Shown here: in pieces, positions 43,972 through 53,017 of the stretch
Layout of the letters: the number at the start of each line of letters is the position of its first letter
Numbering within the stretch: position 1 is the first letter of the stretch
Assembly: GCF_025770735.1 (NCBI RefSeq)
Contig: NZ_JAODPB010000001.1
Coordinates: 124,001 to 188,000, forward strand
Reading direction: 5' to 3'
Origin: Shouchella tritolerans
Lineage (GTDB): Bacteria; Bacillota; Bacilli; Bacillales; Bacillaceae_D
Length of the DNA: 64,000 nucleotides
Position numbers and translations under genes: made by a program
The notes under the pieces: model-generated
Seen by the model: the letters and a program-made list of their open reading frames with translations, nothing else
Database searches by the model: none
What the model was told of the DNA's origin: nothing

Positions 43972-45402
43972 TTACCACCATTTGTATCCGTGTGTATTTA
44001 CTAATTGATTTGCTGCTTCTGGTCCATTGGACCCTGCTGGATATAGATGAAGGGGGATGGCATTCGTCTCAAAATTCTCGATGATTGGTTGAACGGCTTG
44101 CCAAGCTAGTTCTACTTCATTCCAGTGTGTAAAGTAAAAGGGATTGCCCTTTATTGCATCGGCAAGCAAATATTCGTAAGCCTCTGGGATCTCTCTATCA
44201 CTGGATGAAAAATTAATCTGAATGGGCTCTAACTCACCTGTTAGTGGGTGTTTGCTGTTCAACTGAAGAGTGACCCCATCATTTGGGTTGATCCTAATAA
44301 TGAGGAGGTTTGGTTCTCCTTCATTCGTCTTCCCACTCAAGTTTTTAAATTCAACGACAATCTTCGTCTCTTTTTTATTGAGTCGCTTGCCCGTGCGAAT
44401 AAAGAAAGGGATGCCTTCCCACAAAGGGGTTTGAATGGTAAGTCGAGCAGCAACAAATGTATCAACCGTTGAGAATGAATCGACGCCTGCCTCTTCTCTA
44501 TAGCCTGTAATGACGGAATGATGATCTACGTCTAATCGTGCGTACTGTCCCCGGACCACGTCACGCTCTGGTATGATTTGAATGGCTTTCATTAAGTTAA
44601 TCTTTTCACTTCGCAGTTTAGCTGCGTCTTCTCTCTCGGCCATTTGGACAGCCGTCATCATCACTAATTGCAGCATGTGATTTTGCACCATATCGCGGAG
44701 CGCGCCAGTTTGCTCATAATACGCAGCTCTTGACCCAACTCCTACCGTCTCGTTCGCGGTAATCTGCACATTCGAAATCATGTCTTTTCGCCAGATTGAC
44801 TGCAAGATCGGATTGACGGAGATAAGTGTTTCAAGATTTTGAACCATCGGCTTTCCGAGATAGTGGTCAATCCGGAAAATCTCCTCCTCACTAAACGCTT
44901 GCTGAACAATGTGGTTTAATTGCCGAGCCGATTGAAGGTCATGACCAAATGGTTTTTCAATCATGACTCTTTTCCATCCCTTGGTGTTTGCTAAGCCACT
45001 TTGTTTGATGTTTGTTGTAATCACATCAAACAATTCAGGAGCCACCGATAAGTAAAAGATTCGATTTTCTTGAAGCTTATTTTCCGATTCTAATCGTCGT
45101 ACATGAGTGGATAGCTCCTGATAGCTAGCTTCTTTCGTCAGATCTAAGCTGATATATGAGAACTGTTTTACAAATGCCAACTTCTGTCGCTTATCATCGG
45201 TTGAATGTCTTGAAAATTTATATAGAGAATCAATGATGTTTGCTTGATACGCTTCTTTTGAGAGCGGCTCTCTCCCAACACCTATAATAGAAAACGATGC
45301 TGGAAGCTTCTTGTCCATATAAAGATTAAAGAGGGCTGGATAAATTTTTCGATTTGCCAAATCTCCAGTTGCTCCAAATAAAATAAATGATGTGGATTCC
45401 AT
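43972..45402 (-). CDS. zwf: Glucose-6-phosphate 1-dehydrogenase
   Basis: 476 residues. LFGATGDLANRKIYPAL is the NADP-binding loop; RIDHYLGKPMVQN contains the catalytic His and substrate-binding Lys; IEKPFGHD and GIPFFIRTGKRL complete the fold. It oxidises glucose-6-phosphate to 6-phosphogluconolactone, making NADPH. Here it is next to hxlR and hxlAB, away from gnd. Its promoter contains the same bipartite element as hxlAB, so it probably serves the dissimilatory ribulose-monophosphate cycle that burns formaldehyde to CO2. AAAGGATG precedes the ATG. Confidence 0.93.
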   Translation of the reverse strand: MESTSFILFGATGDLANRKIYPALFNLYMDKKLPASFSIIGVGREPLSKEAYQANIIDSLYKFSRHSTDDKRQKLAFVKQFSYISLDLTKEASYQELSTHVRRLESENKLQENRIFYLSVAPELFDVITTNIKQSGLANTKGWKRVMIEKPFGHDLQSARQLNHIVQQAFSEEEIFRIDHYLGKPMVQNLETLISVNPILQSIWRKDMISNVQITANETVGVGSRAAYYEQTGALRDMVQNHMLQLVMMTAVQMAEREDAAKLRSEKINLMKAIQIIPERDVVRGQYARLDVDHHSVITGYREEAGVDSFSTVDTFVAARLTIQTPLWEGIPFFIRTGKRLNKKETKIVVEFKNLSGKTNEGEPNLLIIRINPNDGVTLQLNSKHPLTGELEPIQINFSSSDREIPEAYEYLLADAIKGNPFYFTHWNEVELAWQAVQPIIENFETNAIPLHLYPAGSNGPEAANQLVNTHGYKWW

Positions 45403-45455
45403 CTAAAACGCATCCTTTGTCGTAAAAAATAGATTCACCTTGCCTGTCTTGACTT

Positions 45456-45484
45456 AGTATAGTCCTCGTGTTCAGATCCTGTAA
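45456..45484 (-). promoter_or_regulatory. Predicted zwf promoter
   Basis: On the minus strand TTACAG and TATACT are spaced by 17 bases; the -35 box is poor, as expected for an activator-dependent promoter, and it directly adjoins the shared HxlR-like element. Confidence 0.55.
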
Positions 45485-45510
45485 GTACGCACTTTTTTTG
45501 CAGATAGTGT
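45483..45510 (-). promoter_or_regulatory. Putative HxlR binding element upstream of zwf
   Basis: On the minus strand it reads ACACTAT-N11-GTGCGTACTT. All 17 defined bases and the 11-base spacer match the element before hxlA. It touches the -35 box of the predicted zwf promoter and lies about 80 bases before the start codon. Confidence 0.7.
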
Positions 45511-45532
45511 GCAATTTCTTACTATGTGTGTT

Positions 45533-45562
45533 AAAGGGAACGACAAAAAGGCCGTTCCCCTT
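45533..45562 (-). terminator. Terminator after hxlR
   Basis: AAGGGGAACG/CGTTCCCTTT stem on the minus strand with a 10-base loop. It separates hxlR from zwf, so zwf needs its own promoter. Confidence 0.6.
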
Positions 45563-45598
45563 AATCAAGAAGAACAGCTGCAAATCGGTTGCTAACAA

Positions 45599-45940
45599 TC
45601 ATTCTTTTTCTAGTACATTCTCGATGTAATCCCTGCCCCATTCATACATCGCATCTAATATAGGCATTAAACTTCTTCCGTGCTCAGTAAGGGAATATTC
45701 AACCTTAGGTGGAACAACAGGATACACTTCACGGTGAAGAATTTGATGATCCTCTAGTTCGCGCAGTTGATTCACTAGCATTCGTTGGGTTATTCCAGGC
45801 ATCAGGGCTTTCAGCTCTCCAAAGCGTTTCGTCCCTTCTTTGCCTAAATGCCAAAGAATCAACATTTTCCATTTACCTCCAATGACCGATAGAGTCAGCT
45901 CTTTTTCACAATTAAATGTTCGTTCTCCTAGATTAGGCAT
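45599..45940 (-). CDS. hxlR: HxlR-type formaldehyde-responsive activator
   Basis: 113 residues from the second ATG (45940), chosen because AAAGGG abuts the first [46 protein letters not shown] and [14 protein letters not shown] are the HxlR winged helix. With this start, Cys11 and Lys13 (NCEKE) fall exactly where B. subtilis HxlR is reported to form a formaldehyde cross-link that switches it on. Divergent from hxlAB across a 187-base gap holding the promoters. Confidence 0.92.
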   Translation of the reverse strand: MPNLGERTFNCEKELTLSVIGGKWKMLILWHLGKEGTKRFGELKALMPGITQRMLVNQLRELEDHQILHREVYPVVPPKVEYSLTEHGRSLMPILDAMYEWGRDYIENVLEKE

Positions 45941-45982
45941 AGCGTTCATCCCTTTAACGATTAGTCAAAGTATACTTTTATA

Positions 45983-46010
45983 CACTATATGTGTGAAATG
46001 TGCGTACTTT
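45983..46010 (+). promoter_or_regulatory. Putative HxlR binding element upstream of hxlAB
   Basis: ACACTAT-N11-GTGCGTACTT, ending at the -35 box. Related half motifs flank it (AGTATACTTTTATA at 45970, GTGTACTTAG at 46022), so more than one dimer may bind, as for the two direct repeats known upstream of B. subtilis hxlAB. Confidence 0.75.
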
Positions 46011-46037
46011 CAAACTTAATGTGTACTTAGTATAATG
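46010..46037 (+). promoter_or_regulatory. Promoter of hxlAB
   Basis: TTCAAA and a perfect TATAAT with a 16-base spacer, 90 bases before the hxlA start. Confidence 0.65.
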
Positions 46038-46127
46038 GCATCCAGGCAGCGAAGTAAATAGTCTAACCGAAATTGGCAAGACTAGGTACGCTCTGTCAAA
46101 TCACATTTACTAAGGGAGATTGTGCAC

Positions 46128-46760
46128 ATGAAATTACAATTAGCATTAGATCTTGTTAACATACCAGAAGCGATTGAGCTTGTAGCGGAAGTTCAAGATT
46201 CTATTGATGTAGTAGAAATTGGAACGCCAATCATTAATAGCTTAGGTCACGAAGCTGTACGTGCAATGAAAAAGGCTTATCCAAACTTAACAGTCCTGGC
46301 AGACGTGAAAATCATGGATGCTGCTGGATATGAAGTACAACAAGCATCAGCTGCTGGAGCTGACATCGTAACGATTCTAGGTGCAGCAGAAGATAGCTCC
46401 ATCCGTGGTGCTGTTGAAGCAGCTAAAGAAGAGGGAAAAGAAATCCTAGTTGATATGATTGCCGTGAAGGACATCGAAACACGTGCAAAAGAATTGGATC
46501 AGCTCGGAGTAGACTATATCTGCGTTCATACTGGATATGATCTTCAAGCAGAAGGAAAAGATTCTTTCGAAGATCTTCGCAAAATTAAAACTGTCGTTAA
46601 AAATGCAAAAACAGCGATTGCTGGCGGTATCAAGCTTGAGACTCTTCCAGAAGTGATCAAAGCTCAACCAGACCTTGTCATCGTTGGGGGTGGCATTACG
46701 TCTAAAGAAGATAAGAAAACAGCTGCACAAGAAATCAAAGCACTTATCAACCAAGGGTAA
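46128..46760 (+). CDS. hxlA: 3-hexulose-6-phosphate synthase
   Basis: 210 residues: MKLQLALDLVNIPEAIEL, VVEIGTPIINSLGHEAV, LADVKIMDAAGYEV (DxKxxD active site) and AIAGGIKLETLPEV. This OMP-decarboxylase-superfamily enzyme condenses formaldehyde with ribulose-5-phosphate. ATG 46128 follows GGGAG; GTG 46122 is an alternative. It is 2 bases upstream of hxlB in one operon. Confidence 0.95.
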   Translation: MKLQLALDLVNIPEAIELVAEVQDSIDVVEIGTPIINSLGHEAVRAMKKAYPNLTVLADVKIMDAAGYEVQQASAAGADIVTILGAAEDSSIRGAVEAAKEEGKEILVDMIAVKDIETRAKELDQLGVDYICVHTGYDLQAEGKDSFEDLRKIKTVVKNAKTAIAGGIKLETLPEVIKAQPDLVIVGGGITSKEDKKTAAQEIKALINQG

Positions 46761-46762
46761 CC

Positions 46763-47323
46763 ATGAACACCACTGAGTATCTTAAGGCGATTATTCAGGA
46801 GCTCCAGGGAACGGTGCAAGCCATCTCTGAGACGGAGGCTGACCAGCTAGTCGAAGCCATTTTTAAAGCGAAAAAAGTCTTTGTAACGGGGGCTGGTCGT
46901 TCTGGCTTTATGGGTAAATCGTTTGTCATGCGCATGATGCATATGGGCATTGATGCTTATGCAGTCGGAGAGACAGTGACAGCGAATCTTGAAGAAGGTG
47001 ATCTACTGATAGTTGGGACCGGCTCAGGAGAAACGAAGACCTTGATTCCAATCGTAGAAAAAGCGAAAAGTTTGGGCGGTGCAGTCGCTGCAGTGACGCT
47101 ATCTCCAGAATCTACGATTGGAAAACTTGCAGATTTAAAGGTGATCCTACCAGGAGCACCAAAGGATCGAGAAGAAGACAGCCAATACGAAACCATTCAA
47201 CCAATGGGCTCACTTTTTGAACAAACCTCTCTTCTTTTCTATGATGCAGTGATCCTGCGTTTTATGGAGAAACGAGAGCTGAACTCAAAGCAAATGTATG
47301 GCAAGCACGCCAATCTTGAATAA
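46763..47323 (+). CDS. hxlB: 6-phospho-3-hexuloisomerase
   Basis: 186 residues, an SIS-domain protein: VFVTGAGRSGFMGKSFVMRMMHMG, DLLIVGTGSGETKTLIPIVEKAK and SLFEQTSLLFYDAVILRFME. It isomerises hexulose-6-phosphate to fructose-6-phosphate. Its ribosome binding site AAGGG lies in the last codons of hxlA. A terminator follows. Confidence 0.95.
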   Translation: MNTTEYLKAIIQELQGTVQAISETEADQLVEAIFKAKKVFVTGAGRSGFMGKSFVMRMMHMGIDAYAVGETVTANLEEGDLLIVGTGSGETKTLIPIVEKAKSLGGAVAAVTLSPESTIGKLADLKVILPGAPKDREEDSQYETIQPMGSLFEQTSLLFYDAVILRFMEKRELNSKQMYGKHANLE

Positions 47324-47332
47324 GAAAACAAG

Positions 47333-47385
47333 CACCTTCGTGTTCACTGCAATGTACAGTCGAAATCGAAGGTGTTTTTCTCTCC
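47333..47385 (+). terminator. Terminator of hxlAB
   Basis: CACCTTCG and CGAAGGTG pair across a loop of about 27 bases, followed by TTTTTCTC. Confidence 0.7.
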
Positions 47386-47457
47386 ATTGGATACCTAGGC
47401 CATTTCCAAACGATTAACGTCTGATCTCGCTGTCAACCACCGCTTAACGTTTACGTT

Positions 47458-48405
47458 TTAAAGAAACAAACCGGTTTCCCTTTCCTCATCGCTCCCTCGG
47501 TCTTTTTCTTGTTGTCCTGTAATAAAAGCAAGGGCCTGTGTATGAAGTGTATAGGAGACGGGTGTCTGTTCATTGATTTCGCCATCGCTGTCGACATCGA
47601 GTGTTTGGCGGCATGTGAGCGTAAATTGATCTAGTTCGAGTGCTTCGATCCCTTCTGCGTCGTTAAGCCAATTTTCATCGGTGAAAGCGTGGCTGTACAT
47701 ATTTTTTAAGAGCGTGAAGCCTGCCTCTTTGACAATAAACAGATGAAGTTTGCCGTCTGAAAGGGAGATGTCTTTTAAGAATAAGCCGATTGTGCCAATG
47801 TATTGACCGTTCATCGCTAAGATCATGACTGCATCGCCGCTATATGTTTCTCCTTTTGCTGTTGTGATCGTGTACGAAAATGGTTTTGGTTCTTTGATCG
47901 ATCGAATCGCGCTGATGATATACCCCAGTTTTCCAAACCGTGCTTTTGTCTCCGCTTCTATTTCTTTTGAAGCCTCGGCAATCATGCCTACTCCAGAAAA
48001 GTTGGCAAAATAGCTGTCGTTTTGTTGGCCGATGTCAATCGCAACAGTTGTGCCGTTTACAGCTGCCGTGAGGGCGTCGTCTACTGTGGGAATTTGCAAG
48101 CTTCTAGCCAAATCATTGCACGTGCCAGCTGGCACAATTGCCACAGTTGGTTGGTTGTCTCCCATCATCAAACCGTTGACGCATTCATGCACAGTGCCGT
48201 CACCGCCAACAATGATTAACAGTTCAATGTCCTCAGACAACTGTTTGCATCGTTGTTTTGCTTCGCCTGGCGCTTGCGTCTGGATGAATGTCAGCTCTCT
48301 TACTTCAGGAGCAAGTGTTGCCAATATTTGTTGGAGTAGTTCGTTGACGTCTCCTTGCCCTGCGTTCCTATTGTAGAGCAGAATGGCTTTTTCGTAACGG
48401 GGCAT
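47458..48405 (-). CDS. Diacylglycerol/lipid kinase family protein (YegS/BmrU-like)
   Basis: 315 residues from MPRYEKAILLYNRNAG (frame open further up, but GAAAGGTGG lies 10 bases before this ATG). NRNAGQGD, IIVGGDGTVHECVNGLM and VPAGTCNDLARSL are the DAGK nucleotide-binding motifs; DVDSDGEI near the end completes the metal site. It phosphorylates a lipid, perhaps diacylglycerol. Monocistronic or with the DUF421 gene 95 bases upstream. Confidence 0.88.
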   Translation of the reverse strand: MPRYEKAILLYNRNAGQGDVNELLQQILATLAPEVRELTFIQTQAPGEAKQRCKQLSEDIELLIIVGGDGTVHECVNGLMMGDNQPTVAIVPAGTCNDLARSLQIPTVDDALTAAVNGTTVAIDIGQQNDSYFANFSGVGMIAEASKEIEAETKARFGKLGYIISAIRSIKEPKPFSYTITTAKGETYSGDAVMILAMNGQYIGTIGLFLKDISLSDGKLHLFIVKEAGFTLLKNMYSHAFTDENWLNDAEGIEALELDQFTLTCRQTLDVDSDGEINEQTPVSYTLHTQALAFITGQQEKDRGSDEERETGLFL

Positions 48406-48500
48406 GCCATGTCCACCTTTCAGCTTAAAATCACTTTCCAATTGGCAACGAAGGAATCGTTTTCCATACTTTGTCATACATGTACCCGTTTTCTAGCATT

Positions 48501-49151
48501 TTAGTCTGTCGTTGCACTGTTTTTTTTCTGGATGAAAAAATCTCCTTGGAAACGACTGCAATAAAAAACATCACGAATGTCGTGAATGCCCTCTTCACGC
48601 AGTGCTTGATGAACTTCTTCTTCTGGAATATCGAGAATGTCTAAATGCTTATGTTGGAGGATGCCATCCATAATAAGCGGGAGTGAAAGGGGGCTGTTGT
48701 CGTCTTTTTTAAACACAGACAATGAACCAGATGACTCTAACAACGCCCAATCCACTTCTTGAATGTCGGCAATGTCTTTATCACGCAGCTGCATCATAAT
48801 GTCATCGATGTTGTAGTTTTGTTTAAATAAATTTTCCTCGATAAAAACGCCATCTCGTATTAACAGTACCGGTTTGCCATCAACGATGTCGCGAAAACGC
48901 TGATTTTTAACTTGCAGATAGGAAAAAATACGGGACAATAATATGAGCAGCGCAATCGGAGTCAGGCCGCGAATGAGAGGCATCTTTGTATCTTCAATTA
49001 AAATGACAGCTAGCTCTGCGACCATGATTGTAATAATGATATCAAGGACGCTTACTTCGCCGACGTCTTTTTTGCCTGTTAAGCGGAAAAAAAGCAGGAC
49101 TGCAACAAACATAACGATCGTTCGTCCTGAGATGGAAATGAGCTCTTCCAC
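48501..49151 (-). CDS. DUF421 (YetF/YrbG-like) membrane protein
   Basis: 216 residues: three helices in the first 85 residues (TIVMFVAVLLFFRLTGKKDVGEVSVLDIIITIMVAELAV), then a soluble domain (RDIVDGKPVLLIRDGVF, ENLFKQNYNIDDIMMQLRD). DUF421 proteins such as YetF occur widely in spore formers; function is unsettled. TAGAAAGTGGAAG serves as a weak ribosome binding site. Confidence 0.88.
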   Translation of the reverse strand: MEELISISGRTIVMFVAVLLFFRLTGKKDVGEVSVLDIIITIMVAELAVILIEDTKMPLIRGLTPIALLILLSRIFSYLQVKNQRFRDIVDGKPVLLIRDGVFIEENLFKQNYNIDDIMMQLRDKDIADIQEVDWALLESSGSLSVFKKDDNSPLSLPLIMDGILQHKHLDILDIPEEEVHQALREEGIHDIRDVFYCSRFQGDFFIQKKNSATTD

Positions 49152-49270
49152 TTTCTATCACCTCAGCTTCAGTATTGGCGAAAGCGGAGGAAGGTAAACG
49201 TGATCCTTTCTCTTGAACCATTCGACAAAAACAGGGACAATGAAAACAAAAGGCAAATGGAGGGGATGTC

Positions 49271-49891
49271 ATGCGTTTACTGCGAATGGACGAACTATCA
49301 GCAAGAGACCGCTACCGCTGGATGAGCGGGGCGATTGTGCCTCGCCCGATTGCGTTGGTCACGACGGTAACGGAAAAAGGAGGCGTGGTGAATGCCGCAC
49401 CATTCAGCTTTTTTACGATGCTTGCTAGCGATCCGCCACTTTTGTCCATTGCTGTGGGCAGGCGTGAGGGGCAAATGAAAGATACGGCGCGCAATGCGGT
49501 TGCCATGAAAGAAATGGTGATTCATGCCGTCAGTGAAAAAATCGTAGGCGATATGAATGAGACAGCAGCAACGCTTGGGCCAGATGAGAGTGAGCTGGAA
49601 CGGACGTCTTTTCATTTGACGCCTAGTGTGACGGTCTCAGTGCCAGCAATTAAGGAAGCCCGTATTCGGTTTGAGTGTAAGCTTGAATCCCACTTGCCGA
49701 CCAAAAACGATGCAGGGGATGTTTCATTTGATTTGCTTATTGCTCGTGTCTTGGCTATGCATATTGCGGAGGACGTTGTAGACACGGAGACGAATGGCAT
49801 CGATATGGACGGTCTTCAACCTGTTGCCCGACTAGCGGGGCCGAACTACGCAGGGCTAGGCTTGCGTTATTCCCTTAAGCGGCCTAAATAG
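49271..49891 (+). CDS. Flavin reductase family protein (FMN-binding split barrel)
   Basis: 206 residues: RYRWMSGAIVPRPIALVTT, VNAAPFSFFTMLASDPPLLSIAVG and KDTARNAVAMKEMVIHAVSE match the DIM6/NTAB-type FMN-binding fold. It probably reduces flavin with NAD(P)H or works as an oxidoreductase. GGAGGGGATGTC precedes the ATG. Monocistronic, divergent from the DUF421 gene. Confidence 0.85.
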   Translation: MRLLRMDELSARDRYRWMSGAIVPRPIALVTTVTEKGGVVNAAPFSFFTMLASDPPLLSIAVGRREGQMKDTARNAVAMKEMVIHAVSEKIVGDMNETAATLGPDESELERTSFHLTPSVTVSVPAIKEARIRFECKLESHLPTKNDAGDVSFDLLIARVLAMHIAEDVVDTETNGIDMDGLQPVARLAGPNYAGLGLRYSLKRPK

Positions 49892-49921
49892 CTTCGGAAA
49901 AGTCTGTGAAAGTAATGAAAA

Positions 49922-49955
49922 ACAGACGAAAATGATGTATGGTCTGTTTTTTTTT
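49922..49955 (+). terminator. Terminator after the flavin reductase gene
   Basis: ACAGAC/GTCTGT short stem followed by nine T. Confidence 0.6.
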
Positions 49956-50106
49956 GCGCAAATCCGTCATAATGAAGGAGCCGCGATCAGTGAAAGAGGA
50001 AATGCTTCCTAAAAACAACTGACGCACGACAAATGAGGATGGCGCATATATAGCTAATGATAGGCGTCCGTCATTTTTGAAATGATTAGGTTAGAGGAAG
50101 ATGATG

Positions 50107-51042
50107 ATGAAACGATATATTGAAATATGCAAGCCTTTATGGACGTTATTGCCAGAAGGAACGATCCATGAAAATGAGCGATTATGCAAACATACGTATA
50201 CGCAAATGGGCGGTGCAGCCGATTTGTTTATTACGCCTCAATCGTATGAGGAAACACAAACCGTTTTGAAGTTTGCCCATGAACATGGTGTTCCTGTTAC
50301 GTTGCTCGGTAACGGTTCAAATGTAATTGTAAAAGACGGTGGCATTCGTGGAATTACATTAAGCTTAAAAAAGCTCAATACGATCACATGCACAGGAGTA
50401 GAGTTAGTCGCGCAGACAGGGGCGACGATCATTGAAGCGTCACGGAAAGCCCGTGATGCAGGGCTGACTGGGCTTGAGTTTGCTTGTGGCATTCCTGGCA
50501 CGGTAGGCGGTGCGTTTTATATGAATGCCGGTGCTTATGGCGGACAGATTGCCGATGTGCTTGAAAGTGTATTGGTATTAACAGAACAAGGGGAGTTTAA
50601 AACGCTCTTGAAAGAAGAGTTTGATTTTGATTACCGTAAAAGTGTGTTTTCGGCAAAACGTTATATCGCCTTGGAGGGCACGTTCCGACTGCAAAAAGGC
50701 GACCAGGCGCAAATACAAGCAAAAATGGATGAGTTGACGATTGCAAGGGAAACGAAACAACCACTCGAATACCCATCATGCGGTAGCGTGTTTAAGCGTC
50801 CGCCTGGCATGTTTGCTGGCAAGTTGATCCAAGACAGCGGCCTCCAAGGGACACGCATCGGTGGAGCTGAAGTGTCAAAAAAACATGCTGGCTTTATTGT
50901 AAATGTGGATAATGCGACTGCTACAGAGTATATGAGCCTTGTCCGCCATGTTCAGCAAACGGTAAAAGACAAGTTTGGCGTTGAGCTGGAAACGGAAGTG
51001 ATAACAATTGGTGAAGACCTCGAAGAACCTGTTAGCGATTAG
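50107..51042 (+). CDS. murB: UDP-N-acetylenolpyruvoylglucosamine reductase
   Basis: 311 residues from the third of three tandem ATGs (50101, 50104, 50107) after TTAGAGGAAG. TYTQMGGAADLF, LLGNGSNVIVKDGGIRG and FACGIPGTVGGAFYMNAGAYG are the FAD site; YPSCGSVFKRP contains the catalytic Ser. It makes UDP-MurNAc with NADPH. Not linked to other mur genes here, as in some bacilli with two murB copies. Confidence 0.93.
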   Translation: MKRYIEICKPLWTLLPEGTIHENERLCKHTYTQMGGAADLFITPQSYEETQTVLKFAHEHGVPVTLLGNGSNVIVKDGGIRGITLSLKKLNTITCTGVELVAQTGATIIEASRKARDAGLTGLEFACGIPGTVGGAFYMNAGAYGGQIADVLESVLVLTEQGEFKTLLKEEFDFDYRKSVFSAKRYIALEGTFRLQKGDQAQIQAKMDELTIARETKQPLEYPSCGSVFKRPPGMFAGKLIQDSGLQGTRIGGAEVSKKHAGFIVNVDNATATEYMSLVRHVQQTVKDKFGVELETEVITIGEDLEEPVSD

Positions 51043-51207
51043 TTAATAGGTTTTTCGGTGCCGTTCGTTGTGTTTGTTGACTTATAGAATGGCTGCGCTG
51101 CTAACAAGTATCAAATGTATGAACGTTTATTTTGCAATTCAAAACAGTTCTTGGTTAAATAAAAGAGGGGGTTGCCGGCCTGTTAGATCAGAAAGAAGGT
51201 TGGAGCA

Positions 51208-52926
51208 ATGATTAAACGTTTTTTTTCCTATTATGTACCGCATAAAAAGTTGTTTTTTATTGACTTTTTCAGCGCCATTGTCGTCGCTGTTTTAGATTTG
51301 TTTTTTCCTATTGTCGTCCAATGGTTCATTAACACGCTTTTGCCACAACAAGAGTGGGACAAGGTCGTCTGGGTATCAGGGGGGCTGTTGCTCACCTATT
51401 TAATCAGCGCGTACTTACAATACAATGTCAATTTTCTTGGGCATAAGCTCGGGATCCACATTGAGACGGACATGCGCCAAGATTTGTTTGAAAGCATCCA
51501 GCGCCAATCGTTCCGTTACTTTGACAATACGAAAACAGGCCACATTATTAGCCGCATTACAAATGACCTGTTTGACATTGGCGAATTAGCGCATCATGGC
51601 CCCGAGGACTTATTTATTGCGTTAATGACGTTTGTAGGTGCTTTTGGCATTATGTTTTATGTGAACCCGGCGTTGGCTATTGTAGCGCTTGTATTTGTCC
51701 CGTTCCTGATTGCCTTGATTACTTATACCAATATAAAAATGAATCAGGCATGGTCGAAAATGTATGCGGAAATTGGCGATGTGAATGCTCGTGTAGAGGA
51801 CAGCGTTTCTGGCATGCGCGTTGTCCAATCGTTTACGAACGAAGCCCATGAAGTTGAGGAGTTCCGCAAGAACAACCGTCGTTACCAAAAAGCAAAAGTA
51901 GGCGGCTACAAAGTGATGGGCTATACATCTTCAGGCATCTTTTTAGCAACGCGGCTGATGATTTTATCTGTGCTCCTTGTCGGCGCATGGCTGCTCTATA
52001 GCAATTCCCTTGATGTTGGCGAGTTTGTCCTCTTCATTCTCTACATCAACATTTTGTTTAAGCCGATTGAGAAAATTAGTGCGATTTTAGAGCTTTATCC
52101 AAAAGGGATGGCCGGTTTTAAACGTTTCACTGAAGTCCTTGATACAGAAGTAGATATTGAGGACAAGCCAGACGCTAAAGTGGCGCCTGTGCTTAATGGT
52201 GATATTGAATTTCGCAATGTCACGTTCAGTTATGAAAACAATCGGCCGGTTCTTAACGATCTCAATCTCTTTATCCCGGCTGGAAAAACGGTCGCCTTCG
52301 TTGGTCCGTCTGGCGCTGGGAAAACAACGATTAGCTCGCTCATTCCGCGCTTTTACGATGTAGACAGCGGCGCTATTGCCATTAATGGCATCGACATTCG
52401 CGACATGACGAAGAAGTCGCTGCGTTCGCAGATTGGCATTGTCCAACAAGACGTCTTTTTATTTAGCGGCACGCTGAAAGAAAACATCCGCTATGGCAAA
52501 CTCGATGCAAGCGACGAAGACATTTACCGCGCCGCCAAGTTGGCGAATTTGGACGGGCTCATCGAATCGCTGCCGGAAGGCTATGAAACGCAAATTGGCC
52601 AGCGCGGCTTGAAGTTGTCTGGTGGACAAAAACAGCGGATTGCGATTGCGCGCACATTCTTAAAAAATCCGCCTATCTTGATTTTAGACGAGGCGACTTC
52701 TGCATTAGATACAGAAACAGAAGCGCTTATTCAAGAATCCTTGCAAGAGTTGGCGGCAGACCGGACAACGCTTGTTATCGCCCACCGACTAGCGACGATC
52801 CGCCATGCGGACCATATTGTCGTCGTAACGAAAGACGGCATTGCCGAGCAAGGGACTTACGAAGAGCTAGTCGCCAAAAATGGCGTGTTTGCGACTCTAA
52901 ACAATGTCCAGTTGACACATGTGTAA
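51208..52926 (+). CDS. ABC exporter half-transporter (MsbA/LmrA type)
   Basis: 572 residues: six membrane helices (1-310) fused to an ATPase with FVGPSGAGKTTISSLIP (Walker A), VQQDVFLF (Q-loop), LSGGQKQRIAIARTFL (signature) and ILILDEATSALD (Walker B), plus the AHRLATI His, all intact. Such proteins work as homodimers and export lipids or drugs. AGAAAGAAGGTTGGAGC precedes the ATG. Monocistronic with a terminator. Confidence 0.92.
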   Translation: MIKRFFSYYVPHKKLFFIDFFSAIVVAVLDLFFPIVVQWFINTLLPQQEWDKVVWVSGGLLLTYLISAYLQYNVNFLGHKLGIHIETDMRQDLFESIQRQSFRYFDNTKTGHIISRITNDLFDIGELAHHGPEDLFIALMTFVGAFGIMFYVNPALAIVALVFVPFLIALITYTNIKMNQAWSKMYAEIGDVNARVEDSVSGMRVVQSFTNEAHEVEEFRKNNRRYQKAKVGGYKVMGYTSSGIFLATRLMILSVLLVGAWLLYSNSLDVGEFVLFILYINILFKPIEKISAILELYPKGMAGFKRFTEVLDTEVDIEDKPDAKVAPVLNGDIEFRNVTFSYENNRPVLNDLNLFIPAGKTVAFVGPSGAGKTTISSLIPRFYDVDSGAIAINGIDIRDMTKKSLRSQIGIVQQDVFLFSGTLKENIRYGKLDASDEDIYRAAKLANLDGLIESLPEGYETQIGQRGLKLSGGQKQRIAIARTFLKNPPILILDEATSALDTETEALIQESLQELAADRTTLVIAHRLATIRHADHIVVVTKDGIAEQGTYEELVAKNGVFATLNNVQLTHV

Positions 52927-52956
52927 GCAGAGGGAACAATCTCTCTGCTTTTTTTT
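52927..52956 (+). terminator. Terminator after the ABC exporter
   Basis: GCAGAG(G) pairs with CTCTCTGC, followed by TTTTTTTT. Confidence 0.8.
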
Positions 52957-53017
52957 GCATAGTTTTACGTCTATTGGAAAAGCTAGGCTGGAATAAAAGG
53001 AAGGAGTTGGCTAACCA

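Noticed and set aside
45326-45598. 90-codon minus-strand frame between hxlR and zwf
   Set aside because: It overlaps the zwf start, the predicted promoter, the HxlR-like element and a terminator; no ribosome binding site.
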